Shown in pieces: positions 1-5,939 of a stretch of DNA of 28,076 nucleotides. The notes under the pieces were generated by a model. That model was given only the letters and a program-made list of their open reading frames with translations. It was not told where the DNA came from and did no database searches. The stretch's first letter is position 1. Every line of letters begins with the position of its first letter. Location: the NCBI GenBank assembly GCA_002373205.1, contig DFJV01000045.1, positions 1 through 28,076 on the forward strand, in the 5' to 3' direction. The DNA is from Treponema sp. UBA3662 (GTDB lineage Bacteria; Spirochaetota; Spirochaetia; Treponematales; Treponemataceae). A program made the translations under genes and the position numbers.

Positions 1-2
1 CA

Positions 3-929
3 GGAGCCAAGATGCACTGGTTCGGTTCGCTCGTTTCCGGCAGCAGGGCAGTTTTGCTAAAAGGCACAAAACCAGAATACATCCTTGGAACCGTAAGCCG
101 CGAAAAATGCACAATCGTATGGCTTTTGGTACCGTGGGCACAGGACATACTGGATGCACTGGACAGGGGAGACGTAAAAATCGGCGACTATTCCCTTGAA
201 CAGTGGAGACTCATGCACATTGGCGCACAGCCTGTTCCTCCTTCCCTCATCAAGCACTGGCTTGAATACTTCCCCGGCCACCAGTACGACACCAACTACG
301 GACTTTCGGAAAGCATTGGCCCGGGCTGCGTACACCTGGGAGTGGAAAACACCCGCAAGGTAGGAGCAATCGGAGTTCCTGGATTTGGTTGGGAATGCAA
401 GATTGTGGACGCAGAGACTGGCAAAGAAGTGGAAAAGGGCAAGGCTGGAATCCTCTACGTAAAGGGCCCCGGCGTAATGAAGGAATACTACAACGACCCC
501 GAGGCAACAAAGGCCGTGCTTCACGACGGCTGGCTTGACACTGGAGACGTTGCCCAGCAGGACGAAGAAGGCTTCTACTATCTGGTAGACCGCGCAAAAG
601 ACGTAATCGTTTCCGGCGGCGAAAACCTTTACCCTGTCCAGATAGAAGACTTCCTGCGCAAGAACGACAAAATCCACGACGTGGCCGTAATCGGTTTGCC
701 TGACAAGCGCCTTGGCGAAATTGCCGGTGCCGTTATCCAGCTAAAAGAAGGCATGACCGCCACCGAAGACGAAATCAACGAGTTCTGCAAGGAACTTCCC
801 CGCTACAAAAGGCCGCGCAAAATCATCTTTGCCCCCGTACCGCGGAACCCCACCGGCAAAATCGAAAAGCCCAAGCTCCGCAAAATGTACGGCGAGGAAT
901 ACCTGGTCGCCTTTGAAAACAAGGGCTAG
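3..929 (+). CDS. AMP-forming acyl-CoA synthetase / ligase, 5'-truncated by window edge
   Basis: This is the C-terminal ~309 residues of a class I adenylate-forming enzyme, which activates a carboxylic acid with ATP and then transfers it, usually to CoA. The reading frame is open to the window edge, so the ATG at 12 is internal. Visible motifs in order: YGLSES (adenine-binding motif), GWLDTGD followed by a VDRAKDVIVSGGENLYP hinge, and PTGKIEK near the C terminus with the catalytic lysine. The usual family length is 500-550 aa, so roughly 200 residues lie outside the window. The KDVIVSGGENLYP-type hinge is typical of fatty-acid or other acyl-CoA ligases, but the substrate cannot be read from this fragment. 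The family call is firm. Confidence 0.93.
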   Translation, partial: GAKMHWFGSLVSGSRAVLLKGTKPEYILGTVSREKCTIVWLLVPWAQDILDALDRGDVKIGDYSLEQWRLMHIGAQPVPPSLIKHWLEYFPGHQYDTNYGLSESIGPGCVHLGVENTRKVGAIGVPGFGWECKIVDAETGKEVEKGKAGILYVKGPGVMKEYYNDPEATKAVLHDGWLDTGDVAQQDEEGFYYLVDRAKDVIVSGGENLYPVQIEDFLRKNDKIHDVAVIGLPDKRLGEIAGAVIQLKEGMTATEDEINEFCKELPRYKRPRKIIFAPVPRNPTGKIEKPKLRKMYGEEYLVAFENKG

Positions 930-940
930 TTGTAAAATAT

Positions 941-966
941 AAAGTCAGCTTCGGACTTTTATTTTG
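941..966 (+). terminator. Probable intrinsic terminator after acyl-CoA ligase
   Basis: A short hairpin AAAGTC / GACTTT with a 7-nt loop, followed by TATTTTG, lies 12 nt after the ligase stop codon. The stem is only 6 bp and the U-tract is imperfect, so termination may be partial. Confidence 0.4.
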
Positions 967-991
967 CCGAATCTTTGATATTATAAAGACA

Positions 992-1019
992 TAGCATAAT
1001 TTTGCAACGTTTTATGCTA
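992..1019. repeat. 8-bp inverted repeat upstream of the unknown coiled-coil gene
   Basis: TAGCATAA (992-999) and TTATGCTA (1012-1019) form a perfect 8-bp stem around a 12-nt loop. It lies between the ligase terminator and the next gene and could be an operator or an RNA hairpin. No partner copy was seen elsewhere in the window. Confidence 0.35.
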
Positions 1020-1103
1020 ACGCTTTTAAGCCTCGCACAAAATTATGTTGATATGGAGAATAGTTTTTATGTGGATGCAACACAGGGATGCTTGGAGGAA
1101 AAA

Positions 1104-1736
1104 ATGACAGTTGGTACAATTTCTATGAAGAATAATTATGATAATTATGATGATTATGATGTTTTAAAATGTGTAAGCAAAGGTACAAAAGGAATTCATA
1201 ATGAACGTCATCCTTCGAGATATGCACATGAGCAAAACAAAAGGCAGCTTGATGATTATCGTCAGGCAAATAGTGAACTTGGATATGAAAATGATAAACT
1301 TCACGAATCCTTAGAAAATGAAATTCACGAAAGAATTCTTTTATATAAACGTATAGTTTGTGAAAGTGTTATTTCATACATAATGCATCCTAGTGATTTT
1401 GATTTAAAACGGATTTTTAAACATATTGGCGAAACAATAAAGTATTTTGAAAAGGTATATTCGTATTGTAATTTTGATGAAATACCAAACTGTTATTTAA
1501 CTTGTATAAAAATACTTTCATTTTTAACAAATATAGTAAATGGAGATGAGGGTTTTATTAAAATCAAAGAATACTGTTTTAATGATTTTAAATGTAAGTA
1601 TAACCAATATTTTCGTATTGAGGAAAAGACTTTTGATAATTTGTTTAATGAAGCAATAAAATATGGAAATCAACTTTACTCACAATTTAACGATAAGAAT
1701 GTTGCTGTGGTAAATAAACTCATTAATGACTTATAA
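1104..1736 (+). CDS. Hypothetical AT-rich protein with charged coiled-coil segment
   Basis: I do not recognise this 210-aa protein. The open frame extends upstream to a TTG at 1002, but the only good ribosome binding site (GGAGG, 1094-1098) sits 5 nt before the ATG at 1104, so that start is preferred. The N terminus is rich in Asn, Asp and Tyr (NNYDNYDDYD). Residues about 40-80 (HEQNKRQLDDYRQANSELGYENDKLHESL, broken here only by normal turns) look like a charged helix or coiled coil, followed by a helical, Tyr/Phe/Lys-rich domain. No signal peptide or membrane segment is visible. Base composition is far more AT-rich than the neighbouring ligase gene, which suggests accessory or transferred DNA. 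It converges with the minus-strand gene ending at 1963. Confidence 0.6.
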   Translation: MTVGTISMKNNYDNYDDYDVLKCVSKGTKGIHNERHPSRYAHEQNKRQLDDYRQANSELGYENDKLHESLENEIHERILLYKRIVCESVISYIMHPSDFDLKRIFKHIGETIKYFEKVYSYCNFDEIPNCYLTCIKILSFLTNIVNGDEGFIKIKEYCFNDFKCKYNQYFRIEEKTFDNLFNEAIKYGNQLYSQFNDKNVAVVNKLINDL

Positions 1737-1962
1737 AGTAATGAAATTTAATATTGTCGAAAAAAATAAAAAATTTTATACATCCATTTTTTGATGATTG
1801 CCTAAAGGAAGTCTGCCCCTGTTATAAATTCTGTGTAAATGGCAGGGGGCGTAAGCACGTCTGGCAAATAATATTGCAAACGTTAACTGCCAAGCCCCAG
1901 TCTTTTATGACTTATCTTTTTTATTAAATACTTTTACCAATCTATTTTGAGAAACAATGAGA

Positions 1963-2763
1963 CTATGAAGTCCCATTTTCTTCACTACATAAATCTTTTA
2001 ACAACGAATCAATATATTCGTCAAATAAGGCACCTTTTTCTTCTGGAGTGTTGAGTTCTTTCAGTGTGTTTTTGAAATTGCAATAATACTTATTATTCTG
2101 GAGAGAATCTTTTACATTATATAAACTAATCATCCACGAAAATGGATCTTTTCTTTTTGTATTTTCTATTTTTTTAATATCCTTATACAATTCATCAGCT
2201 ATTTCTCTAGCTGCTTTTTCTTTTGAAATTTCACGTGAAATTTTACGAACAGCTGCAGAGGCAGTAACAGTTGCTCCAACAGCAAGTTTAATAGGAAGCA
2301 AAGGGGTTGCAAGTGCACCTGCAACTGCACCTACACCGAAAGCTCCTATAGCTGCAAAAATTCCAGATGCAAATTCTGTATTTTTTTTAGAAAGTTTTCT
2401 ATTTCTTTTAAAAATTGTTTCCTTTGAAAAATTAATAATTTTACTGGAATATTTTTTATAAAATTCGACATCTAGGAAAGCGTTCAGTAATGTGTCGATA
2501 GCTTCTTTATTAATGCCGTTTTGCCGTTCCATTTCGAAAATTGCCATTATGCTAATAAACTGGGTTCGAGAAATAAAGGTATCATATGCGGAAAGATTTC
2601 TTATTGTCTGAGCTCTTAATCCCAATGAGGATGCAAATTTATCAATGGAAACATCAGCAACTTTAAGAAGGAGCAATAGATTTCTTTGTATCACCAACTC
2701 TAAATAAAAAACATATTTTTCTTCTAAATATTCCTGATTATATTCCTTGTTAAAATCCACCAT
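1963..2763 (-). CDS. Hypothetical protein with helix-turn-helix-like N-terminal region and hydrophobic Gly/Ala-rich middle
   Basis: The ORF can be extended to 2958, but that extension overlaps the divergent gene and its promoter, and a good promoter (TTGTCT-17-TACACT) lies just before the ATG at 2763. I therefore place the start there (266 aa), probably leaderless because no Shine-Dalgarno sequence is visible. Residues about 33-76 (KVADVSIDKFASSLGL then RAQTIRNLSAYDTFISRTQF) resemble an XRE-type helix-turn-helix: a helix, a turn, a recognition helix, then a scaffold helix. Residues about 130-175 form a long Gly/Ala-rich hydrophobic stretch (FASGIFAAIGAFGVGAVAGA...) that could span or dimerise in a membrane. 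The C-terminal ~75 residues are charged. It may regulate the divergent HNH nuclease gene. Function is otherwise unknown. Confidence 0.6.
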   Translation of the reverse strand: MVDFNKEYNQEYLEEKYVFYLELVIQRNLLLLLKVADVSIDKFASSLGLRAQTIRNLSAYDTFISRTQFISIMAIFEMERQNGINKEAIDTLLNAFLDVEFYKKYSSKIINFSKETIFKRNRKLSKKNTEFASGIFAAIGAFGVGAVAGALATPLLPIKLAVGATVTASAAVRKISREISKEKAAREIADELYKDIKKIENTKRKDPFSWMISLYNVKDSLQNNKYYCNFKNTLKELNTPEEKGALFDEYIDSLLKDLCSEENGTS

Positions 2764-2769
2764 AGTTAA

Positions 2770-2798
2770 AGTGTAACATATTATCACTAAAAAGACAA
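2770..2798 (-). promoter_or_regulatory. Promoter of the HTH-like gene, leaderless arrangement
   Basis: On the minus strand TTGTCT (2793-2798) and TACACT (2770-2775) are separated by 17 nt. Only 6 nt separate the -10 box from the ATG at 2763, so transcription should begin at or next to the start codon. Confidence 0.5.
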
Positions 2799-2831
2799 TA
2801 TTTTCCCAATAAAGGTTGTAAAAAAAATTTG

Positions 2832-2880
2832 TCAAAAATTTTGAGAAACCCTTGACTTTAAGAATTTTGTGCGTTATATT
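2832..2880 (+). promoter_or_regulatory. Strong sigma70 promoter and operator-like palindrome for the HNH gene
   Basis: TTGACT (2852-2857), a 17-nt spacer and TATATT (2875-2880) form a near-consensus promoter reading into the HNH nuclease gene. Just upstream, TCAAAA-A-TTTTGA (2832-2844) is a palindrome with 6-nt arms and could be an operator for the divergent HTH-like protein. The two divergent promoters lie ~55 bp apart. Confidence 0.6.
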
Positions 2881-2890
2881 ATATATAGGT

Positions 2891-2950
2891 ATGGCTAATG
2901 CTGCGAAAGCACCAGACCTAAAACTTTTATTGAGGGTATTAATATGGTAA
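2891..2950 (+). CDS. Possible 19-aa upstream ORF overlapping the HNH start
   Basis: An ATG at 2891, ~11 nt after the -10 box, opens a 19-codon frame (starts MANAAKAP, ends LIW) that stops at 2948-2950, across the ATG of the nuclease gene (2944). The overlapping ATGGTAA arrangement would allow translational coupling. The upstream AGG is weak as a ribosome binding site. It may be a leader peptide or chance. Confidence 0.25.
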   Translation: MANAAKAPDLKLLLRVLIW

Positions 2951-3738
2951 TTATTCACAGAGATGATGACTTTTCATTGATGCCGCCAGAGCAAGCACCA
3001 AGGCATCCCTCGAAAGGCCAGGTGGTTTTTACCACCATGGCGTCTTTGTTAGCAGAGGACGCAAGGCGAGCGGAGGAAAAGCGGGCTAGGGATAATGCGT
3101 TGAAAACAGTCTCTCTAACGAAAGACTACTGTAATCAGTACAACTCGTTAAAGAGTCGCCTGATTAATGAAAGACATCGCATCAACGGTAAAGTGGAGAC
3201 CGGGCTGGCGACTGCCCCGGATTTTCAAGGCTGTAGGCATGATGGGGTGCAATTGGCTCTCCAATATGAGGCTGCGGATATTCTTATGGGCGGAAATGGG
3301 ACTGGACGATGGAATGAAGAGCAACGTCAAGAAATATGCCGAACTGGAAAAATTCACGGCTATCAAGGACATCACATTAATAGTGTCGCTGACCATCCGG
3401 AGCTTCAAGCTGACCCAAATAACATTTTATTCTGCACGAGGGAGAAACACTTGAAACTTCACCGGGGATCTTTCAGGAACCCGACAACCGGGAAAAAAAT
3501 CAACCGAGATAGAATGATTCTGGCGACAAACACAAGGCGTGTTGCCGTAAATGAAGTAAAAGGGGTTATGTCTTTGTTGCCTGATATTGGGTTTGATTTT
3601 TGCATGACCCTATTTTGTTCTTTTGACCGAGATATATCTGCAAAAGAGAGATGCCTTACTGCAGGAAAAACGGCATTGAAGACTAGTGGGCAGCTGGCAT
3701 TCGCTTACTTGTTTGCTCGTCTTTGTGCAGTTGATTGA
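2944..3738 (+). CDS. HNH (His-Me finger) endonuclease-domain protein
   Basis: This 264-aa protein has a His-Me finger nuclease core at residues about 138-182: HGYQGHHINSV, DPNNILFCT, then a KLHRG histidine. GHH supplies the catalytic His, the Asn of DPNN structures the finger, and the later His is a metal ligand. This G-H-H...N...H layout is shared with bacterial toxin nucleases and with phage or mobile-element HNH enzymes. The first ~90 residues are charged and helical, with no signal peptide. The last ~50 are more hydrophobic (CMTLFCSFD, GQLAFAYLFARLC) and Cys-rich. A GAGGG ribosome binding site precedes the ATG by 8 nt. Composition is GC-richer than its AT-rich neighbours. It is divergent from the HTH-like gene and followed by a 129-aa unknown. 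The target, DNA or RNA, is unknown. Confidence 0.75.
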   Translation: MVIIHRDDDFSLMPPEQAPRHPSKGQVVFTTMASLLAEDARRAEEKRARDNALKTVSLTKDYCNQYNSLKSRLINERHRINGKVETGLATAPDFQGCRHDGVQLALQYEAADILMGGNGTGRWNEEQRQEICRTGKIHGYQGHHINSVADHPELQADPNNILFCTREKHLKLHRGSFRNPTTGKKINRDRMILATNTRRVAVNEVKGVMSLLPDIGFDFCMTLFCSFDRDISAKERCLTAGKTALKTSGQLAFAYLFARLCAVD

Positions 3739-3805
3739 TTAGCAGTTCTGTGTATTTAGATTCATCCTAAATTCGTTTTTATTCTTTATATATTAGGAGG
3801 TCGAA

Positions 3806-4195
3806 TTGAAAACGACAAATCTCTATCTCGTCACCCTAAAAGGTGGTCATGTCGGCAGAAACAACTTCATTGTTTTCACCTACCCCATATACGCAGAATC
3901 CGGTAAGGAAGCTGCGAGGATCGGGCGTGCACTTCCGCGGGTGAAACATGACGCAAAGGATGCTGTCCTTGATGTAAAGCAAATCAACTTGAAGGACTAT
4001 ATTCTGGCAAAGTTGCAGTGTGACAGAGATCCGTATTTGCATTGCATCAACAGACAGGAGCAAGCTGCATACATGGATGAACTCAGTCACAGAATCTATA
4101 GGAATGCGGAAGTCAAGAAGTATAAGAAGAGACATTCACTTCGCAGCGTGTGGAATTGTGATCGTGCAATTCCCGAAGAAATGCTTCTTTCTTGA
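3806..4195 (+). CDS. Hypothetical protein downstream of HNH nuclease
   Basis: I do not recognise this 129-aa protein. The start is TTG at 3806, supported by a perfect AGGAGG (3795-3800) 5 nt upstream. It begins MKTTNLYLVTLKGGHVGRNN and seems to hold a beta-rich N-terminal half (YLVTL, FIVFTYPIYAES) and a basic helical C-terminal half (RNAEVKKYKKRHSLRS). There is no signal peptide or TM segment. It follows the HNH gene by 67 nt, in the same direction. That position would fit an immunity or partner protein, but nothing in the sequence proves it. The -35 box of another promoter overlaps its stop codon. Confidence 0.6.
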   Translation: MKTTNLYLVTLKGGHVGRNNFIVFTYPIYAESGKEAARIGRALPRVKHDAKDAVLDVKQINLKDYILAKLQCDRDPYLHCINRQEQAAYMDELSHRIYRNAEVKKYKKRHSLRSVWNCDRAIPEEMLLS

Positions 4196-4220
4196 CACGT
4201 CATTACGCTTGTGCTACTAT
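4192..4220 (+). promoter_or_regulatory. Consensus promoter with no obvious downstream gene
   Basis: TTGACA (4192-4197), a 17-nt spacer and TACTAT (4215-4220) make one of the best promoters in the window. The -35 overlaps the stop codon of the preceding gene. Confidence 0.6.
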
Positions 4221-4226
4221 GAGCTT

Positions 4227-4344
4227 ATAGGAGGTTATTACTTACATAAAAAGAGAGCCAAATCCAAAGTCGGCTCATTATACAATAATAAAATCTATTC
4301 TATGATAAACGGGTTCCTTTGGAACTCATGTATGCTATTTTTTT
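4227..4344 (+). ncRNA. Putative short transcript: SD without start codon, then terminator-like hairpin
   Basis: This covers most of the 4196-4515 gap. Just after the predicted transcription start is a perfect AGGAGG (4229-4234), but no ATG, GTG or TTG follows within reach. With an ATT start at 4237 the frame is 22 codons, but the spacing would be only 2 nt. A GAGCC/GGCTC hairpin follows. Next comes GGGTTCC-TTT-GGAACTC (4311-4327, one G-U pair) and a T7 run at 4338-4344, 10 nt away and so a weak terminator. It may be a small RNA, a tiny non-canonical ORF, or the remnant of a lost gene. Between 4345 and 4448 I see only AT-rich sequence. Confidence 0.35.
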
Positions 4345-4448
4345 AGAAAATCTTGTTATTATAGTTTGAATAATCAATAAATTGAAATCCTGTTAAATAC
4401 TAAAAAGCAAGTCGGTGACTTTGCTCGATAATGAAAAACAAAATTAAG

Positions 4449-4483
4449 CCAGAGTATCTTAGCCCTTACTAGGAATACTCTGG
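4449..4483. repeat. 9-bp perfect hairpin before the first TM/coiled-coil module
   Basis: CCAGAGTAT (4449-4457) and ATACTCTGG (4475-4483) form a perfect 9-bp stem with a 17-nt loop. No U-tract follows on either strand, so it is not a classic terminator. It lies 32 nt before the gene at 4516 and could affect leader RNA stability. Confidence 0.4.
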
Positions 4484-4515
4484 TAAGTGAAAAAAAGCTT
4501 ATTGGAGTTTTGTTT

Positions 4516-4734
4516 ATGCTGAGATGTTTGTTGGTATTTATTGTGATTTCTCTCTTGCTGCTTGTAGTTCTGGCTGTTGCTGTGCTGCATTGGAAAAGAA
4601 AGGCATCTTCTCCTGCAAGAATGGAATCGGAAACAATTCTGGAGCTTATCAGGCGCCAAAATAAAATAGACGCAGAACTTGAGAAAATGACAGCGGTTGT
4701 TTGTAAACTAACAAAAATGATGGGGGCGCTATGA
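4516..4734 (+). CDS. Small one-TM protein with C-terminal coiled coil (module 1)
   Basis: This is a 72-aa protein starting at the ATG at 4516, 8 nt after TTGGAG; a TTG six bases earlier is less likely. Residues 2-24 are a strongly hydrophobic helix (LLVFIVISLLLLVVLAVAVL) followed by HWKRK, the positive-inside mark of an N-out/C-in anchor. Residues about 38-70 form an amphipathic helix or short coiled coil (ESETILELIRRQNKIDAELEKM). No lipobox is present. Its stop overlaps the ATG of the next gene (ATGA), so the two are translationally coupled. It begins MLR like the 77-aa protein at 5171, and the two appear to be equivalent parts of a duplicated two-gene module. Function is unknown. Confidence 0.65.
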   Translation: MLRCLLVFIVISLLLLVVLAVAVLHWKRKASSPARMESETILELIRRQNKIDAELEKMTAVVCKLTKMMGAL

Positions 4735-5195
4735 ATCAGGACAAAGCTTTTTGTACATATCTTCCGTTGGCTCAGGCGACTGTGAATTTCGTGCATTTTA
4801 TTGACAGCTCAATAAACAGGAAAGTTTCGCCAGAGAAACGCATGGAGTTTGAAGAGTCCGTTAAGGAACTTGAGCTGAATAAAGTTTTTAATGACTCAAT
4901 AGCTGTTTTTGATGATGTAGAAGCGTTGAATTCTTCGAATGCAAAAGTGGTATTTTTTTTGCCGGAAAAATATCTTAATGCTGCTATGTTCATTATTTTT
5001 AGTAAGCTATTATTGCCGTATCATCTTTCACAAAATTTTTGCAGTGTGAATCCTGATGACTTTCGTCGCATTCAGGATGTCAGCTGTTTGCTGTATGAAC
5101 TTGGACGGTTTTCTAATATGGAAGGCCAAGCCAAGGTCCATCAAGAACCTATAATTATTGGAGGAAGCTTATGCTTAGATTTACTTTGGGCCTGA
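4731..5195 (+). CDS. Hypothetical ~150-aa protein, paralogue of the product at 5491 (module 1)
   Basis: This is a 154-aa soluble, mostly helical protein, translationally coupled to the one-TM gene before it. It is clearly related to the 128-aa protein at 5491. Shared landmarks in order: a FVHFID/FMDFLC-like helix, FNDSIAVF/FDESIAFF, FFLPEKY/FSLPKEY, AMFII/AVFII, LLPYHL/LPQYEI, DDFRRIQDVSCLLYELGRFS/NDLKRIAEVCGVLFDIGKST. The family is unknown to me. The last ~22 residues (after GRFSNMEG) have no counterpart in the paralogue and overlap the start of the next gene by 25 nt, so this tail may be a recent extension after loss of an earlier stop. It may be a cytosolic partner of the membrane peptide. 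Confidence 0.65.
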   Translation: MNQDKAFCTYLPLAQATVNFVHFIDSSINRKVSPEKRMEFEESVKELELNKVFNDSIAVFDDVEALNSSNAKVVFFLPEKYLNAAMFIIFSKLLLPYHLSQNFCSVNPDDFRRIQDVSCLLYELGRFSNMEGQAKVHQEPIIIGGSLCLDLLWA

Positions 5196-5404
5196 TTTCG
5201 GGCGTATTGTTAACGGTTGCAGGGGCAACAGCCTTTGCGGCTCTGAGAAACAAGGATGAAGCCCATTCGTCCGATAGTGAGGGGCTTTCGCAAAAGGACT
5301 TTGACTTAAAGCTTGCTGAAATGGAGCAAAAACTCCAAGAGCAGAAGGAGCAAAATGCCGACTTGGAGCAGAAGGCAAAAGAATTGGGCTCTGACCTAGC
5401 GTAA
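5171..5404 (+). CDS. Small one-TM protein with C-terminal coiled coil (module 2)
   Basis: This is a 77-aa protein with a GGAGG ribosome binding site 7 nt before the ATG. Residues 3-26 are a Gly/Ala/Leu-rich membrane helix (FTLGLISGVLLTVAGATAFA); residues about 43-72 are a strong Glu/Gln/Lys heptad-like coiled coil (DLKLAEMEQKLQEQKEQ and on). It starts MLRF, similar to MLRC in the 72-aa protein at 4516, and both are one-TM anchors with a cytoplasmic coiled coil. It overlaps the preceding gene by 25 nt and is separated from its presumed partner at 5491 by an 86-nt gap containing a hairpin. Confidence 0.65.
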   Translation: MLRFTLGLISGVLLTVAGATAFAALRNKDEAHSSDSEGLSQKDFDLKLAEMEQKLQEQKEQNADLEQKAKELGSDLA

Positions 5405-5426
5405 CTCAGGCGGAGCGTGGCGTGTT

Positions 5427-5455
5427 CAGTCCCAGACTAAGAATACCTGGGGCTG
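5427..5455. repeat. 9-bp hairpin between module 2 genes
   Basis: CAGTCCCAG (5427-5435) pairs with CTGGGGCTG (5447-5455) with one G-U pair and an 11-nt loop. There is no U-tract. Its ACTAAGAATAC loop resembles ACTAGGAATAC in the hairpin at 4449-4483, so the two may share an origin. It could tune expression of the 5491 gene relative to the TM gene. Confidence 0.4.
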
Positions 5456-5490
5456 AATTTGTGCAGATTTAACAGGAGCTTTTTCTGATT

Positions 5491-5877
5491 ATGAGCCAAG
5501 ATGCAAGAAATACAAATGACACATCATTACGTAAAGCCTCGGTAGATTTTATGGACTTTCTATGCAGGGCTATCAGAAATGAAATTTTAGATGAAGAGCT
5601 TGAAGATTTTAAGACAAAGGTAAATTTGTTGGAACAGGATGCAAAGTTTGATGAATCAATTGCATTCTTTTCAGAAAAAGATTTTGCAAAAAAATACATT
5701 GGCGAATTTTCACTGCCAAAGGAATATCATGTTCCGGCTGTATTTATCATCGTAAGGAAAATGCTGCCACAATATGAAATTCCTGCGTCACTGAAACTTC
5801 GTGATGCTGAAAATGATTTAAAACGAATTGCAGAGGTTTGCGGGGTTTTGTTTGACATTGGAAAGTCAACAAGCTGA
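5491..5877 (+). CDS. Hypothetical 128-aa protein, paralogue of the product at 4731 (module 2)
   Basis: This soluble helical protein of unknown family aligns along nearly its whole length with residues ~10-132 of the product at 4731 (landmarks FDESIAFF, FSLPKEY, AVFII, LKRIAEVCGVLFDIGKS). Its start is ATG 5491. The nearest ribosome binding site, AGGAG, is 12 nt away, longer than usual, so translation may be modest. No cysteine pair, nuclease or other catalytic motif is visible. Its stop codon lies inside the stem of a strong intrinsic terminator, which ends this four-gene unit. Confidence 0.65.
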   Translation: MSQDARNTNDTSLRKASVDFMDFLCRAIRNEILDEELEDFKTKVNLLEQDAKFDESIAFFSEKDFAKKYIGEFSLPKEYHVPAVFIIVRKMLPQYEIPASLKLRDAENDLKRIAEVCGVLFDIGKSTS

Positions 5878-5925
5878 GTTACCCCTTACTTCTAAGCGCA
5901 GAAACTCAGATTTTTATTTTTTTTT
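5874..5925 (+). terminator. Intrinsic terminator ending the duplicated-module operon
   Basis: CTGAGTT (5874-5880) and AACTCAG (5903-5909) form a 7-bp stem, followed by a long T-rich tract (ATTTTTATTTTTTTTT). The stem overlaps the TGA stop of the 5491 gene. Confidence 0.7.
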
Positions 5926-5939
5926 AAGGAAGGTTTACT

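Noticed and set aside
930..1960. Integron-type attC sites around the AT-rich unknown gene (GTTAAC-like motifs and inverted repeats)
   Set aside because: The motifs at 992-1019 and ~1870-1890 do not fit the RYYYAAC/GTTRRRY pair, and no integrase or cassette periodicity is seen.
4020..4346. 108-codon plus-strand ORF beginning MTEIRICIAS
   Set aside because: It overlaps the well-supported 129-aa gene in another frame, runs through the promoter and short transcript region and has no ribosome binding site.
5401..5882. 9-bp inverted repeat GTAACTCAG/CTGAGTTAC flanking the 5491 gene as a cassette boundary
   Set aside because: A 9-bp match at this distance can arise by chance, and the right arm is explained by the terminator stem.
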